This document shows positions 26,144 to 32,865 of a stretch of 64,000 bases of DNA, one piece after another. How positions within the stretch are numbered: position 1 is the stretch's first letter; each line of letters begins with the position of its first letter. The stretch is from Marinoscillum sp. 108 (GTDB lineage Bacteria > Bacteroidota > Bacteroidia > Cytophagales > Cyclobacteriaceae): assembly GCF_902506655.1 (NCBI RefSeq), contig NZ_LR734808.1, forward strand, positions 2,533,501 to 2,597,500, read 5' to 3'. Under the pieces are notes generated by a model, which was given only the letters and a program-made list of their open reading frames with translations, was not told where the DNA came from and did no database searches. A program made the position numbers and the translations under genes.

Positions 26144-26540
26144 TATGGTTGGCGCTTGGTTCTATGGTTCTGTTTATTAAATAGATAGTGTAGCCACAAA
26201 ACTCCTGTCAAATTCTTTGAGACTAATTTGACAATTAAAAAATAGAGGCTGTAGCGTACTGCTTAGAAGGGGTTCCTGGATCAGGAATGCACATCTTCCG
26301 GTTAGTCATCAGATTGGATGATGCATCCAAATCATTGTAGCGGTTGGAAAGGTCATAATTGGTAACGGTTGGTTAGACACCGCTAAAATGTAAAAAAATA
26401 AAAAACCTTCCTAGTAAAACTTATAAAAAACTGATTGCATTATATCTAAAGGGATGGATACAAGGTTTTGGATTTAATCTTTACTTCGGCTCGTCACTTT
26501 TATCATCCCTCAAATCCAATCCCTCACTCCCACGTATAAC
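26144..26540. other. Intergenic region between fibre copy 8 and tRNA-Lys terminator
   Basis: About 400 bp hold the promoter region of the fibre/RHS operon. A perfect 8-bp inverted repeat GTCAAATT (26207-26214) / AATTTGAC (26225-26232) overlaps a degenerate version of the fibre upstream element (26214-26236). A further 6-bp inverted repeat TTGGAT/ATCCAA surrounds GATGC near 26314-26330. No gene, and no integrase or repeat of the tRNA end, is seen. Confidence 0.45.
26207..26236 (-). promoter_or_regulatory. Inverted repeat and degenerate fibre upstream element (copy C)
   Basis: GTCAAATT/AATTTGAC, 8 bp perfect with a 10-nt spacer. On the plus strand AGACTAATTTGACAATTA here aligns with AGGCTAATTTGTGAATAA (copy B) and AGACTTATTTGTGAATAA (copy A). 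It ends about 93 bp before ATG 26143, close to the spacing in the other two operons. It could be an operator. The match is partial. Confidence 0.4.
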
Positions 26541-26572
26541 AACAAAAAAACCCTACCGATGTGGTAGGGTTT
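26541..26572 (-). terminator. Rho-independent terminator of tRNA-Lys
   Basis: A stem of AACCCTACC paired with GGTAGGGTT and a 5-nt loop is followed on the minus strand by a run of seven T. It begins 4 bp after the encoded CCA end of the tRNA. Confidence 0.85.
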
Positions 26573-26576
26573 TCGA

Positions 26577-26652
26577 TGGTGATCCGCCTGGGGCTCGAAC
26601 CCAGGACCCACGCCTTAAAAGGGCGTTGCTCTACCAGCTGAGCTAGCGAATC
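26577..26652 (-). tRNA. tRNA-Lys (anticodon TTT)
   Basis: On the minus strand there is a full cloverleaf. The acceptor stem is GATTCGC/GCGGATC (one G-T pair), the D arm AGCTCAGCTGGTAGAGC, the anticodon arm ACGCC-CTTTTAA-GGCGT (anticodon TTT, lysine) and the T arm CCTGG-GTTCGAG-CCCAGG region. Discriminator A is followed by an encoded CCA (26577-26579). A terminator follows directly. Confidence 0.95.
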
Positions 26653-26734
26653 GTGTGATTATTTTGCTTTTTTTTAAGGCCGTTTCCTTAAATTGCGGTT
26701 GCAAAAATAGGAAGCTTGTTTTCAAAATACAACA

Positions 26735-27454
26735 ATGAAATACTTTTTTATCAGAATAATTCAGACAATGTTTCTAATCTTGGTCATCGGCCTTCCGATT
26801 TACGCTCAAAATGCCGAATTGTCGACTGCAGATTCCCTTTTTGCCAATCAAAAATACACAGAAGCACTGAAGAAGTATGAGAATATTTTTAATCAGGATA
26901 AAGCTTCTCCTGCCATGCTTACTAAGATGGCTTTCATACAGGAAGGTCTGGGCAACTATGCCGACGCCCTCTTCTACCTCAACCTTTACTACCTAAAGAC
27001 CTCAGACAAGGCCGCACTCACCAAAATGCGTGAACTTGCAGAAGAACATCACCTGTCGGGCTTTGAGTATTCAGACTTTAAGTTCATGGCTAATTTCGTT
27101 AGAAACTATGAAGTGGAGATCCTTATCGTTTTGCTCGCCTTTTCTCTGTTCTTACTCATCTACGGTTATAGCAAGCGCAAGAAAGATGAGCTACCCAGAG
27201 TATCTCTTTTCCTGCAAGCCCTGACGCTCGTGCTCATTGGTTTATTGAGCAATCAACTTTTTCTTGCTGATACGGGTATCGTGAGCCAGGACCATTCGCT
27301 GCTCATGACCGGACCCTCTGCCGGGGCTGAGCCTATCAGCTACATAGAGAAAGGCAATAAGGTGACGGTGCTTCAATCTGATGCCCTGTGGACCAAAATT
27401 CGCTGGCAGGAAGAAGTGGCCTACATCCGTACCAAAAACCTCAAGACCCTATAA
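26735..27454 (+). CDS. TPR and SH3-like (batE-type) membrane protein
   Basis: 239 residues. A signal peptide or anchor (about 1-24, ending YAQ) is followed by tetratricopeptide-like helices (about 28-115: ADSLFANQKYTEALKKYENIF, LGNYADALFYLNLYYLK). Two membrane helices (about 128-147 and 160-180) precede a C-terminal SH3b-like domain (YIEKGNKVTVLQSDALWTKIRWQEEVAYIRTKNL). TPR plus SH3b resembles BatE-type proteins of Bacteroidota, although it is not next to the Bat-like gene at 62443. It is transcribed alone and faces glutamine synthetase, with a shared terminator between them. Likely a cell-envelope stress or scaffold protein; the exact role is unknown. Confidence 0.65.
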   Translation: MKYFFIRIIQTMFLILVIGLPIYAQNAELSTADSLFANQKYTEALKKYENIFNQDKASPAMLTKMAFIQEGLGNYADALFYLNLYYLKTSDKAALTKMRELAEEHHLSGFEYSDFKFMANFVRNYEVEILIVLLAFSLFLLIYGYSKRKKDELPRVSLFLQALTLVLIGLLSNQLFLADTGIVSQDHSLLMTGPSAGAEPISYIEKGNKVTVLQSDALWTKIRWQEEVAYIRTKNLKTL

Positions 27455-27489
27455 AAAAACAGGCGCCCGATGTAATCGGGCGCCTGTTT
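27453..27489. terminator. Bidirectional terminator between TPR/SH3 gene and glnA
   Basis: AACAGGCGCCCGA (27458-27470) pairs with TCGGGCGCCTGTT (27476-27488) around a 5-nt loop. It has an A run on the left and a T stretch on the right, so it can stop both convergent transcripts. Confidence 0.9.
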
Positions 27490-27512
27490 CATTTCTGCTT
27501 AATTGCAATTAT

Positions 27513-28523
27513 TTATTTTACCGGCTTCACCGTTTTGATGATCCTTGCAGCTACTTTGTACGGATCTGCGTTAGATGCAGGTCTTCTGTCTTCCAGGTAG
27601 CCACTCCATCCGTGTGTCTTGGTATAAAGTGGGATACGGATAGAAGCTCCTCTGTCAGATACTCCATAAGAGAAGTCATTGATAGAGGCAGTCTCGTGCT
27701 TACCAGTCAGTCGCTGATCGTTGTAAGCTCCGTAAACCGCAATGTGTTCTTTCACCAAAGGTCTGAATGCCTCACAAACCTTCTCTACTTTCTCTTTAGA
27801 AGCAGCTGTTCTTAAGAAAGAATTGGAGAAGTTGGCGTGCATACCTGATCCATTCCAGTCAGTCTGACCAAGTGGCTTAGGGTGATATTCGATAAAAAGA
27901 CCGTATTTCTCTACCAGTCTCTCCAGCAAGAATCTACCGATCCAGATTTCATCACCTGCCTGCTTAGCTCCTTTAGCGAAAATCTGAAACTCCCACTGAC
28001 CAGCAGCTACTTCACCATTTGTACCTTCTACATTCAGACCAGCTGCAATGCAAAGATCCAGGTGCTCGTCCTTAATTTCTCTTCCAAAGACATTTTGTCC
28101 ACCTACTCCACAGTAGTATGGTCCCTGTGGTGCCGGATATCCATTAGCTGGAAAACCCAAAGGCTTATCTGTAGCAGGGTCCCAAATGAAGTACTCTTGC
28201 TCAAAGCCAAACCAAAAATCATCATCCTCATCATCGATGGTCGCTCTGCCATTAGACTCGTGAGCAGTACCATCAGCATTCATTACCTCAGTCATGACCA
28301 GGTAGCCATTTTCATGCACCGGGTCCGGACAAACAAATACAGGTCTCAAAATACAATCAGAAGAACCTCCTTCTGCCTGCTCAGTAGAACTACCGTCGAA
28401 AGACCAATCATCCAGGTCTTCGAGCTTTCCACTGAAATTACTCACCACTTTAGTTTTACTTCTTAATGATTGGGTAGGCTTGTAACCATCAAGCCAGATG
28501 TACTCCAATTTTGACTTAGCCAT
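27513..28523 (-). CDS. glnA: Glutamine synthetase, type II (eukaryotic-like)
   Basis: The 336 residues match the short, decameric GSII class. The N-terminal beta-grasp has EYIWLDGYKPTQSLRSKTKV and WSFDGSSTEQAEG. The catalytic domain has WFGFEQEYFIWD, GQWEFQIF (where GSII has GPaQWEfQv), TDWNGSGMHANFS, RLTGKHETASINDFSYGVSDRGASIRIP and the terminal YLEDRRPASNADPY. It makes glutamine from glutamate, ammonium and ATP in the cytoplasm. The neighbouring ammonium channel and porin on the same strand indicate a nitrogen-assimilation neighbourhood, although each gene is separated by hairpins and likely has its own promoter. No adenylyltransferase site is expected in GSII. Confidence 0.95.
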   Translation of the reverse strand: MAKSKLEYIWLDGYKPTQSLRSKTKVVSNFSGKLEDLDDWSFDGSSTEQAEGGSSDCILRPVFVCPDPVHENGYLVMTEVMNADGTAHESNGRATIDDEDDDFWFGFEQEYFIWDPATDKPLGFPANGYPAPQGPYYCGVGGQNVFGREIKDEHLDLCIAAGLNVEGTNGEVAAGQWEFQIFAKGAKQAGDEIWIGRFLLERLVEKYGLFIEYHPKPLGQTDWNGSGMHANFSNSFLRTAASKEKVEKVCEAFRPLVKEHIAVYGAYNDQRLTGKHETASINDFSYGVSDRGASIRIPLYTKTHGWSGYLEDRRPASNADPYKVAARIIKTVKPVK

Positions 28524-28688
28524 GTTAATTCTGGTTTATATTTTAACTTGTTTAACTAAAAAAATTACGATTTAATTACCAAAATGTCGATACTTCAAAT
28601 TTTAAAAAAATAACTGAATTATTAAACATTTTTCATCATTATTTATGAAATATTGTTAATAAACCAATAATTCCATAAATATTCAATA

Positions 28689-28733
28689 CAAAATCCCATT
28701 TCCGAAAGACCTGAGATCTGGTCGGAAATGGGA
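28689..28733 (-). terminator. Terminator downstream of porin gene
   Basis: A perfect 12-bp stem TCCCATTTCCGA (28694-28705) / TCGGAAATGGGA (28722-28733) is followed on the minus strand by TTTTGTATT. It lies 26 bp after the porin stop and upstream of the glutamine synthetase promoter region. Confidence 0.8.
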
Positions 28734-28758
28734 TCTATGATGTCTTAGCTGTGGACTC

Positions 28759-29799
28759 TTAGAAAGAGTACACTGCAGCAATCACGAATGAAGACAAAGA
28801 ACTACCGGTTTTGAAGTCAGTAGGACTGTTGAATTCCGTAACCACTACATCATCTTCAGAGAAAGAATCCAATCTTACCTCAGGAATCAATGTCAGACTT
28901 CCTACGGTATAGTTGGCTGACAAAGTCAGGTCAATTATACTTTCGTCAGTAGTCAAAACACCCACTCCTTTGTCACTGAAATACTCACCTCTCAATCCCA
29001 TAGAGAAAGCATCAGAGAAAGAATTTTGCAGATAAAGCGCTGCACCGAAGAAGTTGTCAGAAGCACTGGTTGCATTCACACCCAGGTAGAAAGATTCAGA
29101 CAAATCCCATCCAGCAGTCAAATCAGCCTGGAAAAACTCATCATCAAACAAGAAGTTCAGGTAAGCTCCACCATAACCAATCTGCGCTCCACCAAGGTAC
29201 TCGCCTGATGGGTTAAAATCTGTAGCGTCAGTTGGGTTAAACACACCCACCATGAAGCTCACATCACCAGCAGAGATATCCGCTTTCACTCCTGAGTGAG
29301 AGAATGGTCCGTATGAGAACATGTATGAGGTAGAGTAGTTGAAGTTGGCAGAAGGTGAGATCACCTCATAACCAAGGAAGGTATTGAAGTTACCCGCTGT
29401 AATTGTTAATGCATCGCTTACATTCCAGTATACATACAACTGGTTCACGATGTTCAAGGCAGGGGCAGAACCGAATACGGCATCCGCTCCTCTGGGTCCA
29501 AATACCAAATCTCCAACGAAACCTACTTTTTCTCCCTCGTAAGCAGCAATCAGATTAACCATACCCAAAGAAAACCCTGGAAGGTTGGCAAAAGATGATC
29601 CTGGAGCCTGAATTTCCTTCACGCCATCATCGTCAAAATCAGTATAATTTGCAGCATTCAGGTTAGTTCTGAAATAAGTATCCACAGATCCACTCAGTGA
29701 GAAAGAAGACTCTTCCTCTTGTGCTTTCACGGTCACAACTGCCAACAACAACATTGCAGCAATCAGAAATCTTTTTGATAGTTTTGTAAAAGTGTTCAT
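28759..29799 (-). CDS. Outer-membrane beta-barrel porin
   Basis: 346 residues with a signal peptide (about 1-26, VVTVKAQ). Alternating hydrophobic/polar strands run throughout, and the protein ends in a C-terminal aromatic (VIAAVYSF), as expected for a barrel inserted by the BAM complex. The opening SFSLSGSVDTYFRTN and the segment TAGNFNTFLGYEVISPSANFNYSTSYMF are typical of Bacteroidota OmpL/BBP2-like putative porins. Its location between the ammonium channel and glutamine synthetase suggests uptake of a small nitrogenous solute across the outer membrane, which is inference only. Hairpins flank the gene on both sides. Confidence 0.75.
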   Translation of the reverse strand: MNTFTKLSKRFLIAAMLLLAVVTVKAQEEESSFSLSGSVDTYFRTNLNAANYTDFDDDGVKEIQAPGSSFANLPGFSLGMVNLIAAYEGEKVGFVGDLVFGPRGADAVFGSAPALNIVNQLYVYWNVSDALTITAGNFNTFLGYEVISPSANFNYSTSYMFSYGPFSHSGVKADISAGDVSFMVGVFNPTDATDFNPSGEYLGGAQIGYGGAYLNFLFDDEFFQADLTAGWDLSESFYLGVNATSASDNFFGAALYLQNSFSDAFSMGLRGEYFSDKGVGVLTTDESIIDLTLSANYTVGSLTLIPEVRLDSFSEDDVVVTEFNSPTDFKTGSSLSSFVIAAVYSF

Positions 29800-29837
29800 A
29801 AGCTTTTTAAATAAATGAGTTTGGAAAGTTTTGAAAC

Positions 29838-29885
29838 AGGCCTCTGAGTACTTTAATGGTTCCCGCCTTTAGAGCTCAGAGGCCT
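29838..29885 (-). terminator. Hairpin between amtB and porin gene
   Basis: An 11-bp perfect inverted repeat AGGCCTCTGAG (29838-29848) / CTCAGAGGCCT (29875-29885) with a 26-nt loop lies 36 bp after the amtB stop. On the minus strand it is followed by GTTTCAAAAC, so the T tract is weak. It may act as a partial terminator or a processing site, letting some transcripts continue into the porin gene. Confidence 0.6.
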
Positions 29886-29921
29886 ATTTATTTTAGAAGT
29901 GTTTTTTGTAGAGAAGGAAGA

Positions 29922-31265
29922 TTACTCCTGAATGATGGTGTATCCTCTGATGCCGTGCTCGTGGCTATCAAGACCTTCTTTTTCGTGCTCTTCAGATACC
30001 CTGATACCGATAGTCAATTTCAGTACATAGAAGATAATGAAAGCGCAGATGAAGGCTGCTGCTCCGCAGATCAGCACTCCTTTGAGCTGTGCCATGAAAG
30101 TATGATCCGCATTGATAGAGAAGATACCCACAGCGAGTGTTCCCCAAATACCGCAGGTAAGGTGAACTGAAACTGCACCTACCACGTCATCCAATTTGAA
30201 TTTGTCCAATGTGATCGCAGAGATCACTACAAGGATACCGGCAACGACTCCTACTATGATGGCATTACCTGGCTCGATCACATCAGCTCCTGCAGTAATA
30301 CCTACAAGTCCTGCAAGGATACCATTCAATACCATACCCAAATCGAGTCTCTTGAACACAAGGTATCCGGTAACGAATCCACCAAGACCACCAGCACAGG
30401 CAGCAAGAGAGGTCGTCACCAATACGAAAGATACCAACCCTGGATCAGCAGAAAGAACAGATCCGCCATTGAAACCGAACCAGCCTAACCAAAGCAAGAA
30501 CACACCGATCACAGCCAAAGGCACACTAGAACCTGGCTTGTCGATAACTTTGCCATCTACATATTTCCCAAGTCTTGGACCTACAATCATGATCCCGGCA
30601 AGTGCACCCCATCCACCTACTGAGTGTACGAGCGTGGATCCTGCGAAATCGTAGAAGCCCATTGCATCAAGTGCTCCACCACCCCATTTCCAGCTACCGA
30701 TGATCGGGTATACAACACCCACGAAGATCAGCGTGAAAATAAGGTAAGCACCTAGTTTTACCCGCTCAGCAACCGCACCAGAAACAATAGTGGCAGCTGT
30801 AGCAGCAAACATCGCCTGGAACAGGAAGTCTGTCCAGTAAGTGTATCCGGCACCGGCATACTCTGCGGAGATGTCCGCAGTGGCAGAAGTCTCAAGGCCG
30901 AAACCTGCAAAGCCGAACCAGCCAGGAACGTCAAAGCCAGGATACATCAGGTTGAAACCCACAAGCGCATAGGTAAGAATACCTATAATAGGAGTCAGTG
31001 TGTTTTTGAAAAGGATATTAACCGTGTTCTTAGACTGGCCGAATCCTGCTTCCACACCCGCGAAACCCAAGTGCATAATGAAAACCAGCGCCGTGGCCAT
31101 CATCATCCAAATGTTATTGGCCGTTAGTAGGTTGGCCGTAATGTCCGCACTGTAATCTGTCGCCACCGCAACAGTCTCTACAACCTCCGGAACTACCGCC
31201 GCAATGGTGTCTGCCACGGCTACCGAATCTTGTACAATCATCAATAGGTTGGTGATCATGTTCAT
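29922..31265 (-). CDS. amtB: Ammonium transporter AmtB
   Basis: 447 residues with 11 predicted membrane helices. The conserved Asp and first pore His are in YDFAGSTLVHSVGGWGALAG, and the second pore His is in VHLTCGIWGTLAVGIF, so the twin-histidine pathway is intact. Other Amt signatures are WFGFNGGS and PIIGILTYALVGFNLMYPG. The first ~45 residues (Ala/Val/Glu-rich) form an unusual extension before the first helix. No PII (glnK) gene is next to it in this window. The C-terminus (RVSEEHEKEGLDSHEHGIRGY) is the usual regulatory tail that contacts PII proteins. 435 bp separate it from the next divergent gene. Confidence 0.95.
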   Translation of the reverse strand: MNMITNLLMIVQDSVAVADTIAAVVPEVVETVAVATDYSADITANLLTANNIWMMMATALVFIMHLGFAGVEAGFGQSKNTVNILFKNTLTPIIGILTYALVGFNLMYPGFDVPGWFGFAGFGLETSATADISAEYAGAGYTYWTDFLFQAMFAATAATIVSGAVAERVKLGAYLIFTLIFVGVVYPIIGSWKWGGGALDAMGFYDFAGSTLVHSVGGWGALAGIMIVGPRLGKYVDGKVIDKPGSSVPLAVIGVFLLWLGWFGFNGGSVLSADPGLVSFVLVTTSLAACAGGLGGFVTGYLVFKRLDLGMVLNGILAGLVGITAGADVIEPGNAIIVGVVAGILVVISAITLDKFKLDDVVGAVSVHLTCGIWGTLAVGIFSINADHTFMAQLKGVLICGAAAFICAFIIFYVLKLTIGIRVSEEHEKEGLDSHEHGIRGYTIIQE

Positions 31266-31701
31266 AAGTTTTTAAGATTAAAAATTCGTTGCGAAGATTC
31301 GGCTTCCGGTTAGCACAAACCGGGCAATTAGCCTCTGTCCACACTCCAAATAAAAGGACATAATCACGAATTATCAAAAACGAAATTTTAATACTTACAC
31401 ATTTTTATCACCTTATTTTAAGTTTAGAAGGGTCAATTTTTAAATTTTCATTATAAAAGAAGCAAAATATTAATAATTATATAATTGATCCTTATTTGAC
31501 GGCAGGCATCTTATTCATATTGTAAAAATGCGTTTTCACAAAATAATTTGCTTTTTTTCACAATTTTGATTTCAATTTTTTAAATATTCCTATTATTTCT
31601 CCAAATAATATATGGAAATATCAAAGACCCTCCATAATCCTGTATGGTTTCATAATTCATGCACAAAACAGGATGTGACCGATATGCTCTATTTTTAGCC
31701 C
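31266..31701. other. AT-rich divergent promoter region of amtB and the transsulfuration gene
   Basis: This 436-bp non-coding region is noticeably richer in A/T than its surroundings. It should contain the promoters of amtB (leftward) and the PLP enzyme (rightward). I looked for a sigma-54 type TGGCAC-N5-TTGC site, which often precedes amtB in Proteobacteria, and found none. No ORF or RNA gene is supported. Confidence 0.5.
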
Positions 31702-32865
31702 ATGAACATAGATGATATCCTCTTTCACCTGGGTGAAAGTACCCCCTTTGGCGGGACGTCAGCCAGCCCTCCGATCTACCAAACCAGCAACTTCATTTTT
31801 CCCACCCTGGATCATATGAAAACGGCTCTGCAGCACGAGGATCACATTCCGTTTTATACCCGTGGGGCCAACCCTACGGTGCAGGTACTTCAGGAGAAAA
31901 TAGCCGCACTGGAAGAAACCGAGCATTCACTGATCTTTGCCAGCGGCAGTGCAGCCATCACCGCAGCCATCATCTCACAGGTAAAAGCCGGTGACCACAT
32001 CGTCTGTGTCTCCAATCCATACAGCTGGACCAAAAAGCTGATCGAAGGTATTTTAGCCAAATTTTCTGTGGCCAGTGATTTTGTAGAGGCTTCAGACACT
32101 GAGGCCATTCTGGCGCATGTAAGAGAGAACACCCGACTGATCTACCTGGAAAGCCCCAACTCGTGGACCTACGAGATGCAGGACATTGAAGTGATTACCA
32201 CTTTTGCCAAACAGCAAGGCATCCGTACCATCCTGGATAATAGTTGCGCTTCACCTTTGTATCAGAAACCCGCTCGGTATGGTGTCGACATCATCGTTCA
32301 CTCCTCCACCAAATACCTGTCGGGACATGCCGATGTGGTCTCTGGAGTCTTGTGCACCTCTTCGGATATTTACCTATCCATTTTCAAAAACGAATACATG
32401 ACTTTCGGGGCCATCATCTCCCCGCTTGAAGCCTGGCTGATGATCCGATCACTCAGATCACTGGAACTCCGCATGGAAAAAGTGAGCAAAAACGCACTGG
32501 AGGTAGCCCGGTTTCTCGAAAAGCATCCAAAAATTGCCCAACTGTTTTACACCCATTCAGAATCCTTTGCTCAACCTGAGCTGGTAGAGAAATACCTTTC
32601 AGGAAATGGCGGACTTATGACGATCGACCTCAAAACGAACAATGCTCATCAGGTGGAACAATTCTGCAACACATTGAAGCGTTTCAAACTCGGATGCTCC
32701 TGGGGTGGTTTTGAATCCCTGGCTTTTCCAGCCATCACCACAATGAGCTCGCTCAACTACAATAAACCTGATACCGCCATCAACAGAATAAGACTTTATG
32801 TAGGTTTGGAGGATTCCGGGCTCTTAATAGACGATCTCACCAATGCATTGGAAATTATCGATTAG
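31702..32865 (+). CDS. Transsulfuration-family PLP enzyme (cystathionine synthase/lyase type)
   Basis: The 387 residues have the fold type I Cys/Met metabolism signature. The phosphate-binding Tyr-Arg region is YTRGANPTV, followed by ASGSAAITAAI. The Asp that contacts the pyridine is in ILDNSCASP, and the PLP lysine is in SSTKYLSGHADVVSG (about residue 204). The C-terminal domain has SLRSLELRMEKVSKNALEVARFLEKHP and an SS...R carboxylate-binding region. Substrate (cystathionine gamma-synthase, lyase or methionine gamma-lyase) cannot be decided from the sequence. The stop overlaps the next gene by 23 bp. Confidence 0.85.
   Translation: MNIDDILFHLGESTPFGGTSASPPIYQTSNFIFPTLDHMKTALQHEDHIPFYTRGANPTVQVLQEKIAALEETEHSLIFASGSAAITAAIISQVKAGDHIVCVSNPYSWTKKLIEGILAKFSVASDFVEASDTEAILAHVRENTRLIYLESPNSWTYEMQDIEVITTFAKQQGIRTILDNSCASPLYQKPARYGVDIIVHSSTKYLSGHADVVSGVLCTSSDIYLSIFKNEYMTFGAIISPLEAWLMIRSLRSLELRMEKVSKNALEVARFLEKHPKIAQLFYTHSESFAQPELVEKYLSGNGGLMTIDLKTNNAHQVEQFCNTLKRFKLGCSWGGFESLAFPAITTMSSLNYNKPDTAINRIRLYVGLEDSGLLIDDLTNALEIID

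Noticed and set aside
26577..26652. The fibre/RHS region could be an island integrated at the 3' end of tRNA-Lys
   Set aside because: The tRNA 3' end does face the region, but no integrase gene and no second copy of the tRNA end were found in the window, so there is no direct evidence of site-specific integration.
31266..31701. Sigma-54 promoter before amtB
   Set aside because: No TGGCAC/TTGC pair with correct spacing was found, and Bacteroidota generally use other promoters.
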